Shown here: positions 1-7,229 of the stretch, piece by piece
How the letters are laid out: each line of letters opens with the position of its first letter
Numbering within the stretch: the first letter of the stretch is position 1
Source: JAAYGT01 sp050252075
Lineage (GTDB): Bacteria; Pseudomonadota; Gammaproteobacteria; Burkholderiales; Burkholderiaceae_B
Length of the DNA stretch: 18,859 nucleotides
NCBI GenBank assembly: GCA_050252075.1
Contig: JBFWLP010000067.1
Span: 1-18,859, forward strand
Reading direction: 5' to 3'
The notes under the pieces: model-generated
The model's input: only the letters and a program-made list of their open reading frames with translations
Database searches by the model: none
What the model was told of the DNA's origin: nothing
Program-made: the position numbers and the translations under genes

Positions 1-84
1 TGGATGTGGTCCTACAATAACGAGCGCCCAAATATGGCATTGGGCGGTATCACCCCAAAACAGCGGCTGACCATGGCCGCATAG
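1..84 (+). CDS. IS3-family transposase (OrfB), C-terminal fragment
   Basis: Frame 1 is open from the first base to a TAG at 82-84 and encodes 27 residues. The segment YNNERPNMALGGITPKQRL matches the extreme C-terminus of IS3-family DDE transposases, where a YNxxRP motif is followed by LGG or LGY and TP. The catalytic DDE residues lie upstream, outside the window, so activity cannot be judged. The identical fragment is encoded on the minus strand at the right edge. Assignment to the IS3 family is from recognised motifs, and the subgroup is not resolved. Confidence 0.8.
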   Translation, partial: WMWSYNNERPNMALGGITPKQRLTMAA

Positions 85-126
85 CATTGCTACTTCTGAG
101 CACCGTTAAAAATGGGGGGATTACCG
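1..126 (+). mobile_element. 3' end of an IS3-family insertion sequence (left copy)
   Basis: These bases hold the last 27 codons of a transposase, then about 40 non-coding bases ending in an A-run and a G-run (AAAAATGGGGGGA). The whole 126 bases recur exactly, inverted, at 18733-18858, so this is one end of a multicopy element. Because both copies still agree through TTACCG (121-126), the true tip lies at or before 126; the last few bases could be shared flank. The start of the element is outside the window and no target duplication can be checked. Confidence 0.85.
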
Positions 127-160
127 GATCACCGGCGACAGACAGGATGATAGGCAGCGC

Positions 161-200
161 GTATGACGCGGGAATGACGCGGGGATGACGTTTGAATGAC
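161..200. repeat. Imperfect 11-bp tandem repeat, about 3.6 units
   Basis: Four consecutive units start at 161, 172, 183 and 194. Units 1 and 2 read GTATGACGCGG and GAATGACGCGG, unit 3 changes the last three bases to TTT, and unit 4 is cut short after GAATGAC. Every unit contains ATGAC with exact 11-bp spacing. It lies between the IS end and the terminator of the FAH-family gene. No function is visible. Confidence 0.6.
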
Positions 201-235
201 AAAAGCCTGCCGTTGAACTGCAACGGCAGGCTTTT
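201..235 (-). terminator. Rho-independent terminator after the FAH-family gene
   Basis: A perfect 15-bp inverted repeat (AAAAGCCTGCCGTTG, 201-215, and its complement at 221-235) encloses a 5-base loop. On the minus strand the stem ends in CTTTTGTCATT. It lies 46 bases past the stop of the FAH-family gene and probably ends the ppa operon. The plus strand also has a T-run after the stem (CTTTTGTTTC), so it may work in both directions. Confidence 0.85.
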
Positions 236-280
236 GTTTCTTGATGTGCCCGGTATGAAGCCGGGCGGGAACGGAGCAGC

Positions 281-985
281 TTACAGAGGCTGTCCGACAG
301 TGACGCGCATTTCGCCCAGGCCCGCCACCGCAGCCACCAGCGTGTCACCCACTTGCACGGGGCCCACGCCTTCCGGCGTACCTGTGAAAATGACGTCGCC
401 GGCCTTGAGCTCGAAAAGCCCGGACAGATAAGCGATTGATTCCGCAATGTTCCAGATCATTTGCGACAGATCGCCCGACTGACGCAGAGTTCCGTTTACG
501 TGCAAGGTGATGGCACCCGATGCCAGCGTTCCCACTTGGGAACGCTGATGCACCGGCCCGATCGGACCGGAAAAGTCAAAGCCCTTGCCCGTTTCCCAGG
601 GGCGGCCCTGCTTCTTGGCTTCGCCTTGCAGGTCGCGGCGGGTCATGTCAAGGCCGATGGCATAGCCCCAGACACACCCGGCGGCCTGTTCAACGGTCAG
701 GTTGCGACCGCCCTTGTCCAGCACCACCACCAGTTCGACCTCGTGGTGAACATCGGAGGTTTTGGGCGGATAAGGCATGACACCGGTGTCGCCGTCGGCG
801 ATGGGTAACAACGCGTCGGCCGGCTTGGAAAAGAAAAAAGGATCTTCACGGCCGGTAAAGCCCATTTCCTTCGCGTGCTCGGCGTAATTGCGACCCACGC
901 AATACACGCGACGCACCGGGAAAGTATTGGCCGAGCCCGCAACAGGCAACTGGCGATACTGGGGGGCGGGAATGACGGTCGGCAT
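281..985 (-). CDS. Fumarylacetoacetate hydrolase family protein (fumarylpyruvate hydrolase-like)
   Basis: This 234-residue protein is a compact single-domain member of the FAH family, metal-dependent enzymes that cleave carbon-carbon bonds in beta-diketo acids such as fumarylpyruvate, or act on related 2-oxo acids. Visible family marks are YCVGRNYAEHAKE near residue 28, the acidic metal ligands Glu82 and Glu84 in HHEVEL with Asp113 in GLDMTRRD, a lysine in ETGKGFD (Lys134), and the C-terminal TGTPEGVG at 201-208. There is no signal peptide, so it is cytosolic. Its ATG shares one base with the ppa stop codon (TGATG), which suggests translational coupling and one transcript with ppa. The strong terminator at 201-235 follows. 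Family membership is secure. The exact substrate cannot be read from sequence, and no aromatic-degradation genes sit beside it. Confidence 0.9.
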   Translation of the reverse strand: MPTVIPAPQYRQLPVAGSANTFPVRRVYCVGRNYAEHAKEMGFTGREDPFFFSKPADALLPIADGDTGVMPYPPKTSDVHHEVELVVVLDKGGRNLTVEQAAGCVWGYAIGLDMTRRDLQGEAKKQGRPWETGKGFDFSGPIGPVHQRSQVGTLASGAITLHVNGTLRQSGDLSQMIWNIAESIAYLSGLFELKAGDVIFTGTPEGVGPVQVGDTLVAAVAGLGEMRVTVGQPL

Positions 986-1521
986 CAGTTGGCTCCCGCT
1001 TCATAGCGCCGGGCGCTGGCAAGAATTTCGGCCTTGGCGGCCTCGGGGCCGTCCCAGCCCTTCACTTTTACCCATTTGCCTTTCTCAAGATCTTTGTAGT
1101 GCTCGAAGAAATGCTGAATGCGGGCCAGATCTTCTTCAGGAAGATCCTGGGTCGTTTTGATATGGCGGTACGGCGGATACAGTTTGTCGACCGGAACGGC
1201 CAGCAGCTTGGCATCGCCACCGGCCTCGTCGTCCATATTCAGCACCCCGATGGCGCGCGCCTTGATGACGGCACCCACCTGAATGGGGAACGGCGCAATG
1301 ACCAGCACATCGACGGGATCGCCGTCATCGGAAATAGTTTGCGGAATATAGCCGTAATTGCAGGGATAGTGCATGGCGGTCAGCATGAAGCGATCCACAA
1401 ACACCGCTCCGCTGTCTTTATCGACTTCGTATTTGACGGGATCGGCATTCATGGGGATTTCAATAATGACATTGAATTCTTCCGGCAATTTGCTGCCGGC
1501 AGGCACGTTGGCTAGGCTCAT
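985..1521 (-). CDS. ppa: Inorganic pyrophosphatase (family I)
   Basis: This cytosolic enzyme hydrolyses pyrophosphate to two phosphates and so pulls nucleotide, tRNA-charging and other biosynthetic reactions forward. The 178 residues match the usual length of bacterial family I enzymes. The signature DGDPVDVLV starts at Asp66. Metal ligands Asp66, Asp71, Asp98 and Asp103 and the phosphate-side residues Lys30, Arg44, Tyr56, Lys105 and Tyr142 all sit one position on from their Escherichia coli equivalents, so the active site looks intact. The ATG at 1519-1521 gives the expected N-terminus, although the ribosome site before it is weak. It lies 62 bases downstream of hemY on the same strand and overlaps the start of the FAH-family gene by one base. 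I saw no convincing separate promoter in the 62-base gap. Confidence 0.97.
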   Translation of the reverse strand: MSLANVPAGSKLPEEFNVIIEIPMNADPVKYEVDKDSGAVFVDRFMLTAMHYPCNYGYIPQTISDDGDPVDVLVIAPFPIQVGAVIKARAIGVLNMDDEAGGDAKLLAVPVDKLYPPYRHIKTTQDLPEEDLARIQHFFEHYKDLEKGKWVKVKGWDGPEAAKAEILASARRYEAGAN

Positions 1522-1583
1522 GGGTTTACTCGTTTGACAATAGCGACAGTAAAAATAGACATTAAAGGCAGGTTGGCGCGCAG

Positions 1584-3074
1584 TCAGGAAGACCGCGACT
1601 TGTAGCCATCGGAGGTTTGCGACAGATCGACCCCGGGAATGGGGGCGCTGTCGAAATAATCGTCCTCGGGGCTGGGCGGCGACCCCGGATCTTTTGCCGC
1701 CGCACCGGCCGCAGACACGGCTGTGTCAGCCGCAGGCGCCAGATCGTGATGCGAGAAATCGGCCGCGCTCGCCGCCATGGGTGGCGAATGCTCGGGCGCG
1801 GGCTCGGGCAGCGTTTCAACATCGATGAGCGTGGGATCGCTACGGGTATCGGCGGCCGGCAAGGCCCGGGCCACGGTCAGCTCGGGCAGCATGCCCGCCA
1901 CCCCCGACGCCAGACGCCAGTGACGCATGGCATCGTCGGTGCGGCCCAGACCGTCGTACAGGTTGCCCAGCAAGACGTGAATACGGATGTCGCTGCGCAA
2001 CTGCATGCTGCGCACCAGATAGTGCTCACCCTGCCCCCACAGCTGGCCGATAAGGCACAGGTTGCCCAAGGTGGCCAGCAAGGCCGGATCGTCGGGATGC
2101 GACTTGAGCCAGACTTCGGCTTTGCTCAGGCGGCGGGCCACCATATCTTTGGGGCACTGCCCATAGGCACTGAGCAAACGCGGATCCATGCGCGCGGAAA
2201 TGGCGGCTTCGAGAATGCGGGAGGCTTCCTCGTAGAATCCGGCGGCCGTCTGCACCGTGGCCGCCGCCAGGGCGATATCGGGCAACAGCCGCTCGTCGGA
2301 TTTCAGGTCGCTCCACAAGGGTTTGAAGCCATCGATGCCCGCCTGATGAATGCGGGCCGCCATGGCCGTTTCTATGTACTGCGTGGCCTCGACCTTGTCG
2401 ATGACCCCACGACGGACCAGCAGGCGGGTAAGCTCGTACACCCGATCATGATTGCGCAACTGGCGATGGGCGCGCAGCAGCAAACGGGTGGCCTCCAGGT
2501 GGTGCGTACTGGCATCTTGCAAGGGTTGCAGCAGCACCAGGGCGTCTTCGGCCCGGTTCTGGTCCAGGTACATTTCGGCCGTGACCGCCGCCGTCACCTG
2601 CGCCAGCCTGGGCTCATTGCGGGCGCTGTCGGCGGCCAGCCTGAGGGAGTCATCGCGCCGCTCGAACAAGCCTTGCTGATGCGCGGCACGCGCACCGGCC
2701 AGTGCGGCCAGCACCTTGCGTGTGGGCGCTTTGGTGCGAACCAGCAACTTCGCCAGTTCCTTTTCCGCATCGGGATAGCGGCCTTCCAGAATATTCAGCC
2801 ACCCGGCCTCAAGCAGCTCGTGATCGCGCTTTTCGGCACGCAGACTGCGCCAGGACCGGAAACGCTGCGGACCGTGCCCGACCCACACCACTACGCGGAT
2901 AATGACATAGGCAACCAGAAAAGCGGCCAGCAGAAGCAACACCGCGAGTGTCAGCGACAACTCGATACGCCAGGGCTGTGCCACGATGAGTACATTGCCG
3001 CTGTGATCGCGCAACAGAAGGGCCAGCGCAACCGCCGCCACAAAAACCGCCAGGGTCCAGAACCACGCTTTCAT
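1584..3074 (-). CDS. hemY: HemY, inner-membrane TPR protein linked to haem synthesis
   Basis: This 496-residue protein begins with two hydrophobic segments (about residues 3-21 and 40-65) joined by a short polar stretch, then continues as an all-helical region with repeated tetratricopeptide-like pairs to about residue 400. That architecture, and its place straight after hemX, identify the proteobacterial HemY family, which is unrelated to the protoporphyrinogen oxidase also called HemY in Gram-positives. Its biochemical role is not firmly settled. The last 95 or so residues are rich in Ala, Pro and acidic residues and look disordered, which makes it longer than the roughly 400-residue enteric protein. 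The start follows the hemX stop by three bases, and an ACGGAGG ribosome site lies inside the end of hemX, so the two are probably translated in series. Confidence 0.9.
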   Translation of the reverse strand: MKAWFWTLAVFVAAVALALLLRDHSGNVLIVAQPWRIELSLTLAVLLLLAAFLVAYVIIRVVVWVGHGPQRFRSWRSLRAEKRDHELLEAGWLNILEGRYPDAEKELAKLLVRTKAPTRKVLAALAGARAAHQQGLFERRDDSLRLAADSARNEPRLAQVTAAVTAEMYLDQNRAEDALVLLQPLQDASTHHLEATRLLLRAHRQLRNHDRVYELTRLLVRRGVIDKVEATQYIETAMAARIHQAGIDGFKPLWSDLKSDERLLPDIALAAATVQTAAGFYEEASRILEAAISARMDPRLLSAYGQCPKDMVARRLSKAEVWLKSHPDDPALLATLGNLCLIGQLWGQGEHYLVRSMQLRSDIRIHVLLGNLYDGLGRTDDAMRHWRLASGVAGMLPELTVARALPAADTRSDPTLIDVETLPEPAPEHSPPMAASAADFSHHDLAPAADTAVSAAGAAAKDPGSPPSPEDDYFDSAPIPGVDLSQTSDGYKSRSS

Positions 3075-3077
3075 GAC

Positions 3078-4331
3078 TTAGCCTCCGTTGGCCGACGGTG
3101 CGGGCTCGGGCGCGGAGTCGGACGGCCCGGCCGCGCCATCGGCGGGTTCGGCGTTTGCCTGCGTGGCCTTGCGAGCACTTTCGTCACGCAACGCCTCGAT
3201 GGCTTTCAGGCTGTTCGTAACGGTGGGAAGGCGCGTGTCAATGTCGGTGTCCTGCATTTTCCGCGCCAGCCGAAGGGCTTCGCGCGATTGTGGCGAGCGT
3301 TCATCGAAGCGCGATTCAATGGACTTGACCAGTGCTTCGGTTTCGGTTTTCCACACTGTGGGCTGACGCATCATGAGCGCCAACTGTGCCGTCATGATGC
3401 GCAAACGCAGATTTTCACGGAACCGGGTTGCCTGATCAGGCGACATGAGCATGGCGGTCGCGTCGTCGACGCGCCGGACCAGAATGAATCGTTCCAGGTC
3501 ATGGCGTACGGACTCCCAGGCGGATAGCGTCCAATCGCGGGCAACATCAAGAGACTGTTCCCACCACGGCGCCTGGGTATCGGTTGTACCGGTGGGCGTG
3601 AGCGGCACCGAGAAGCCGTTGAATTCCGGCGCACGGGCGACCGGCGCCGGAGCGGCATCGTCGGGTACCATCAGCGGTGCCTGACTGACCAGCGCGCTGA
3701 GGGTTTCCAGCTCGCTGACCAGCATGGCGACATCGACCGTGGCGACCGCGCGAAGGCGATCGAGATCACCGTTGATGGTTTGCAGCAACGACGCGAGCCC
3801 CGGACGATTGGCGCGGGCCAGTTGGGCCTGGGCGGTTTCCAGCGCCACGATGGCATTGGCCACGTTTCCGCCCAGTTGCAATTGCTGCTGGGCGATGGTG
3901 ACCAGATGATCGATGTCGTTCAGCAGCACCAGATCGGAGCCGGTATCGGTGAGCGTCTGGAAAGCCTGCACCAGGGTATCGACCTGGGCCCGGCTGTCGT
4001 TCAGAGCGGATTCCAGCGACGCAATGGCGGCCTTCTGCTGATCGGATTGCTGTGCCAGACGCCGCGAGGCATCGAGCGCCTGCGTAGCCGTGGACGATGC
4101 TTCCTGAACCGCTGCCTGCAAGGTGGCCGAGGCCTGGGAGAAATGGCGCTGCTGGTACCACAAGGCAACGGCCAGGGCCACCACGATAATGCCGGCTCCC
4201 AGCAACACAGGGCCTGTCGACGATTTGCGTGAAGGCGCTTCCGTGTCTTGCCGGGGCGTGGTGTCGTTCACATTGACCGGCTCGGACGGGTTGGGCTGTT
4301 CAGTCGAAAGATCGGTAGGTTTCGTTGTCAT
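3078..4331 (-). CDS. hemX: HemX-like membrane protein of the hemCDXY cluster
   Basis: The 417 residues comprise a polar, Pro/Thr-rich N-terminus (1-40), one transmembrane helix (about 41-58), and a long Ala/Gln-rich helical region (about 60-130) that looks like coiled coil. A globular domain follows, with WWEQSLDVARDWTLSAWESV and the RFRENLRLRIMTAQLALM stretch typical of the HemX family. The tail is Ala/Pro-rich. HemX proteins are often labelled uroporphyrinogen-III C-methyltransferase, but no SAM-binding methyltransferase domain is visible here, so that label should not be used. It is predicted to be anchored in the inner membrane with most of its mass in the periplasm. It starts 15 bases after the hemD stop and ends three bases before hemY. 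Family assignment rests on the domain pattern and the hemC-hemD-hemX-hemY order. Function is unproven. Confidence 0.88.
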   Translation of the reverse strand: MTTKPTDLSTEQPNPSEPVNVNDTTPRQDTEAPSRKSSTGPVLLGAGIIVVALAVALWYQQRHFSQASATLQAAVQEASSTATQALDASRRLAQQSDQQKAAIASLESALNDSRAQVDTLVQAFQTLTDTGSDLVLLNDIDHLVTIAQQQLQLGGNVANAIVALETAQAQLARANRPGLASLLQTINGDLDRLRAVATVDVAMLVSELETLSALVSQAPLMVPDDAAPAPVARAPEFNGFSVPLTPTGTTDTQAPWWEQSLDVARDWTLSAWESVRHDLERFILVRRVDDATAMLMSPDQATRFRENLRLRIMTAQLALMMRQPTVWKTETEALVKSIESRFDERSPQSREALRLARKMQDTDIDTRLPTVTNSLKAIEALRDESARKATQANAEPADGAAGPSDSAPEPAPSANGG

Positions 4332-4346
4332 GGTCCAATTGTAATC

Positions 4347-5168
4347 CTAGGAAGGCGGCCGAACGGACGCAACATCAATGATCGTACGAAAAAGAGCGTC
4401 GTCGGAGGGGGTGCTTAGTTTAACCACGGGCGGATCGGGGAATCCAGCCGCCTGTACAATAGCCCCGAGACGCTCCGCGATACGCGCATGCACCACCACA
4501 AACCGTGACCACAGCCACGCCGACGCCGGATCATGTGCGTGCGCTAACCTTACCATTGCCTCCAGACTTTCGATACTGGTAATAAGCACCACGCGCGGCG
4601 CTTGACACTGCGCCCACTCGCGCCAGCGCTGCACATCGGCGGTACTCCAGCCGGCGGGTTCACGCCGGTAAACCGCCAGCGTGTCCACCCTGACTCCCTG
4701 CGAACGCAGCTGATCGGCAAGCCAGTTCCGGCCTCGCTCGCCACGCACGATGAGCACGCGCCTGAGCCCGGCCAGATGCGGGCCAAGACACCGCAGCAAC
4801 GCTTCGGAATCGCCGGCACCCACGATGGACTCGGGCCACACGACATTCGCGGCCGGGACACAGCGAGAATCCAGTACCTGACGCGCGCTTGCGTGTCCGA
4901 CCGATGCCGCCAGCGTCGCATCGGGCCAGTGCTGTTGAAACTGCCGGAAAAGGGAGAAATAGCACTGCGCCGCAAAGCCGCTGACGAACATGATCAGCTG
5001 GTACGACGACGGCGCGGGAAAATCAGAAGAACCGAGGGGAAGCGGTGTGAGCTGCAGTGCCGGCAGTACCAGGGGAACCAGACCGGCCGACGCAAGCCGA
5101 CCGGCCAGGGCTTCATTCCGCCCCGCCGGCCGCGTTAACCATACATGACAGACGGGCTCCAGCGGCAC
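4347..5168 (-). CDS. hemD: Uroporphyrinogen-III synthase
   Basis: This enzyme closes linear hydroxymethylbilane into uroporphyrinogen III with inversion of ring D, the branch point for haem, sirohaem and cobalamin. The open frame runs up to 5306, which would bury 122 bases inside hemC. I chose the GTG at 5166-5168, 16 bases after the hemC stop, because the recognisable domain begins directly after it (VWLTRPAGRNEAL). This gives 273 residues, a normal length. The sequence shows the loose family pattern of two alpha/beta lobes: ASAGLVPLVLPAL and FVSGFAAQCYF in the first half, VLIVRGERGRNWLADQL in the middle, and VVLITSIESLEAM then FVVVHARIAERLGA toward the end. The start codon is less certain than the gene. 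Confidence 0.92.
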   Translation of the reverse strand: MPLEPVCHVWLTRPAGRNEALAGRLASAGLVPLVLPALQLTPLPLGSSDFPAPSSYQLIMFVSGFAAQCYFSLFRQFQQHWPDATLAASVGHASARQVLDSRCVPAANVVWPESIVGAGDSEALLRCLGPHLAGLRRVLIVRGERGRNWLADQLRSQGVRVDTLAVYRREPAGWSTADVQRWREWAQCQAPRVVLITSIESLEAMVRLAHAHDPASAWLWSRFVVVHARIAERLGAIVQAAGFPDPPVVKLSTPSDDALFRTIIDVASVRPPS

Positions 5169-5184
5169 AGCCAGGCACCCCGCT

Positions 5185-6123
5185 TCAGGCGTCAGGCGCC
5201 ATATCGATGCGGTGAAGGATGTCTCGTGCGCCTTGCTCGAGCAGTGTGCGCGCCACCTGCTCGCCCAGCTGGGTCGCCTGAGCCACCGGGCCGCGGGCGT
5301 GAGCACGCACTACCTGGGCACCCGTGGGGTCGGCCACCAGACCGCGCACAAGCAGTTCGCCGTCGCTCACCTGGGCGAACGCCGCCAGAGGCACCTGGCA
5401 AGAGCCCCCCAACACCCGGGACACCGCGCGTTCAGCGTGCGCACATGCCGTTGTGGTGGAACAGGCCAGCGGGCCAAGCACTTCGACAAGATCGTGACGA
5501 TCCTGCATGACCTCGATACCCAGGGCGCCCTGCCCGGCCGCCGGCAGGCTGTCGTCGGGCGACAGAATGGTACGGATGCGGTCGTGCAGACCCAGACGCT
5601 GCAGACCGACGGCCGCCAGAATGACGGCATCGTAATCGCCGCGATCGAGCTTGCCCAGACGCGTGTCCAGATTGCCCCGCAGCGGCTTGACGACAATGTG
5701 GGGGTAGCGCTCGCGCAGCTGGGCCTCGCGGCGCAGGCTGGAGGTTCCCACCACGGCACCTGCCGGCAGATCGGCCGGACTGGCATAGCCGGGGGATACG
5801 AACGCATCGCACGGCTCGGCGCGCGGCATGATAATGGGCAGCGCAAATGGCGGGCCCAGATCCACGGGAACATCTTTGAGCGAGTGAACCGCCAGATCGG
5901 CCCGGCCGTCGAGCAGGGCCGTTTCAAGCTCTTTCACAAAGAGCCCCTTGCCACCAACCTTCGACAAGGTGCGATCAAGAATCTGATCACCCCGGGTGGT
6001 CATTTCCAGGAGTTCCACCTGGCACCCGGGGTAATGATGCTGCAACAGACTTTGCACATGACGAGCCTGCCACAGGGCCAGACGACTGGCCCGTGTGGCA
6101 ATTACCAGCTTGGAAGGCGTCAT
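5185..6123 (-). CDS. hemC: Hydroxymethylbilane synthase (porphobilinogen deaminase)
   Basis: HemC joins four porphobilinogen units into hydroxymethylbilane, the substrate of HemD encoded just downstream. From the ATG at 6121-6123 the protein is 312 residues, the usual size. The catalytic aspartate lies in HSLKDVP (Asp84), and the dipyrromethane cofactor is carried by Cys242 in GGSCQVPLAAFA; both keep the Escherichia coli numbering. Other marks are TRASRLALWQA at the N-terminus and GTSSLRREAQL at 126-136. The open frame extends upstream to 6234, but that extension overlaps the 42-codon gene in another frame and is not conserved-looking. An AGG six bases before the ATG overlaps the stop codon of that small gene, which points to translational coupling. 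Confidence 0.97.
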   Translation of the reverse strand: MTPSKLVIATRASRLALWQARHVQSLLQHHYPGCQVELLEMTTRGDQILDRTLSKVGGKGLFVKELETALLDGRADLAVHSLKDVPVDLGPPFALPIIMPRAEPCDAFVSPGYASPADLPAGAVVGTSSLRREAQLRERYPHIVVKPLRGNLDTRLGKLDRGDYDAVILAAVGLQRLGLHDRIRTILSPDDSLPAAGQGALGIEVMQDRHDLVEVLGPLACSTTTACAHAERAVSRVLGGSCQVPLAAFAQVSDGELLVRGLVADPTGAQVVRAHARGPVAQATQLGEQVARTLLEQGARDILHRIDMAPDA

Positions 6124-6130
6124 GGGCTGC

Positions 6131-6259
6131 CTAAACGAAATAGTTGAGCACGATGGCGGCCACAATGCCCAGAACCGCCAGAATGCCCAGCCCCTGCAAC
6201 AGCGACAGACCGGACTCGGCCTTGTTCTGACCATCGGAGGATGATTTAAACAAACCCAT
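6131..6259 (-). CDS. 42-residue single-span membrane peptide, unnamed
   Basis: This small frame opens with ATG at 6257-6259, has an AAAGGC ribosome site eight bases before it, and ends with TAG at 6131-6133. It sits 17 bases after the terC stop and seven bases before the hemC start, so it fills the gap between them almost exactly. The product starts MGLFKSSSDGQNKAESG, a polar Ser/Lys/Asp segment, and continues as one hydrophobic helix (about residues 19-41) rich in Leu, Ile, Val and Gly that ends NYFV. This predicts a single membrane span with the N-terminus probably in the cytoplasm. I recognise no named family. Support comes from the ribosome site, tight operon spacing and clean membrane-peptide composition. 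Function could relate to TerC or to the haem genes, but nothing in the sequence decides. Confidence 0.75.
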   Translation of the reverse strand: MGLFKSSSDGQNKAESGLSLLQGLGILAVLGIVAAIVLNYFV

Positions 6260-6276
6260 AGTGATGCCTTTTTTAC

Positions 6277-6984
6277 TTAGTTGGCGGAAGATGCCGCCAT
6301 TTTACGACTGGCGAACCATTTACCCAACGCCACCACCAGAATGGCACCCACCACTTCGGCGGCGATTTTGGTCATGGTGGAAATTTCGCCCAAACGCTCA
6401 ACCACGAATACATCGGTTACCAGCATACCGCCGGCAATCCAGCCCAGCAATGCCGCCCCGAAGGTGATGACCATGGGGAAGCGGTCGATAAGCTTGAGCA
6501 CCAGCGTGCTGCCCCAGATAATGATGGGCACACTGACGATCAGGCCAAAAATAACGTAGTACAGCTGGTGATGCTCTGCCGTATTCTGGGCGGCACCGGC
6601 AATGGCGATGACATTGTCCAGGCTCATGACGAAGTCGGCGACCAGAATGGTTTTCACCGCGCTCCAGATGGACGAGCCACCGTCAACATTGCCATGCGCA
6701 TCGTGCTCGGGAATCAGCAGCTTGATACCGATCCACACCAGTAGCAAGGCACCCACGATTTTCAGGAACGGGATGTTCAGCAGTGTCAGCGCAAACGCAA
6801 TAAGCACGACACGCAGGAAAATTGCGCCGGCCGTACCCCACAAAATACCTTGCATGCGTTGTTTGGGCTGAAGATTACGACACGCCAGCGCGATAATGAC
6901 CGCGTTGTCACCACCCAGCAGAATGTCGATGAGAATGATCTGGAAGATCGCGCCCCAGTGGAGCGTTTGAAAAAATTCAATCAT
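6277..6984 (-). CDS. TerC/YjbE-family integral membrane protein (probable metal ion exporter)
   Basis: The 235 residues form about seven hydrophobic segments. The two family motifs are present: GGDNA at residues 24-28 and MSLDN at 120-124, each placing acidic and asparagine residues in a membrane helix. TerC-superfamily proteins of this size are linked to manganese export or to metal loading of exported enzymes. The tellurite-resistance name is historical and should not be read as function here. It is the first gene of a probable unit reading terC, small peptide, hemC, hemD, hemX, hemY. A GGAAA ribosome site precedes the ATG, and a possible -10 TATTAT lies at 7061-7066. I looked for the yybP-ykoY manganese riboswitch, which precedes many relatives, and did not see its conserved core. 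Confidence 0.9.
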   Translation of the reverse strand: MIEFFQTLHWGAIFQIILIDILLGGDNAVIIALACRNLQPKQRMQGILWGTAGAIFLRVVLIAFALTLLNIPFLKIVGALLLVWIGIKLLIPEHDAHGNVDGGSSIWSAVKTILVADFVMSLDNVIAIAGAAQNTAEHHQLYYVIFGLIVSVPIIIWGSTLVLKLIDRFPMVITFGAALLGWIAGGMLVTDVFVVERLGEISTMTKIAAEVVGAILVVALGKWFASRKMAASSAN

Positions 6985-7060
6985 GTAGGTTTCCGTTTAT
7001 CAAGAGGCATAAAACAACCCCCAGCCGCAGCCAGTACGTCAGGGAACTTAAAAACGGGCC

Positions 7061-7066
7061 ATAATA
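7061..7066 (-). promoter_or_regulatory. Possible -10 element of the terC-hem unit
   Basis: The minus strand reads TATTAT here, in an AT-rich patch with a short inverted repeat (AATAA/TTATT at 7063-7078), about 77 bases before the terC start. No good -35 hexamer lies 16-18 bases upstream, so this is only a candidate. Confidence 0.3.
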
Positions 7067-7103
7067 ATTCAGCTTATTGTTAATAACGCCGCAAGGCCCT
7101 GAC

Positions 7104-7142
7104 ACACAGACAAACCTGCTGAACCAGCCGGCTTGCCTGTGT
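7104..7142 (-). other. Imperfect RNA hairpin in the sucD-terC gap
   Basis: On the minus-strand RNA, ACACAGGCAAGCC pairs with GGUUUGUCUGUGU, and the helix continues past one mismatch into GCUG/CAGC. Two positions are G-U pairs, which would be A-C mismatches in plus-strand RNA, so the fold is favoured on the minus strand. No U-run follows, so it is not a standard terminator. It probably belongs to the 3' region of the sucCD transcript. Confidence 0.4.
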
Positions 7143-7144
7143 CG

Positions 7145-7179
7145 CTTGGGTAATCCAAGGCGGATATGGCCTACCCAAG
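7145..7179. repeat. 8-bp inverted repeat CTTGGGTA / TACCCAAG
   Basis: CTTGGGTA at 7145-7152 and its complement at 7172-7179 are separated by 19 bases, directly next to the 7104-7142 hairpin. They could form a second stem in the sucD trailer or act as a DNA site. Confidence 0.35.
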
Positions 7180-7190
7180 ATTCTGCGCAT

Positions 7191-7218
7191 TCCCGCCCCC
7201 GTTCATGACGGCGCGGGA
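7191..7218 (-). terminator. Stem-loop just after sucD without a U-run
   Basis: TCCCGC (7191-7196) pairs with GCGGGA (7213-7218), with an inner CCGT/ACGG stem and a small bulge. It begins 11 bases after the sucD stop. Lacking a following U-run on the minus strand, it may protect the 3' end rather than terminate transcription by itself. Confidence 0.3.
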
Positions 7219-7229
7219 AAACGAAACAG

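Noticed and set aside
1617..3527. 636-codon open frame on the plus strand opposite hemY and hemX
   Set aside because: It is antisense to two recognisable genes, its Gln/His/Gly-rich translation resembles no family, and long antisense frames are common in GC-rich DNA.
5169..5306. Upstream extension of hemD to the ATG at 5304-5306
   Set aside because: It overlaps hemC by more than 120 bases and has no family resemblance; the GTG at 5166-5168 fits the domain start.
6985..7229. yybP-ykoY manganese riboswitch before terC
   Set aside because: The conserved core of that riboswitch was looked for on the minus strand and not found; the visible stems do not match its layout.
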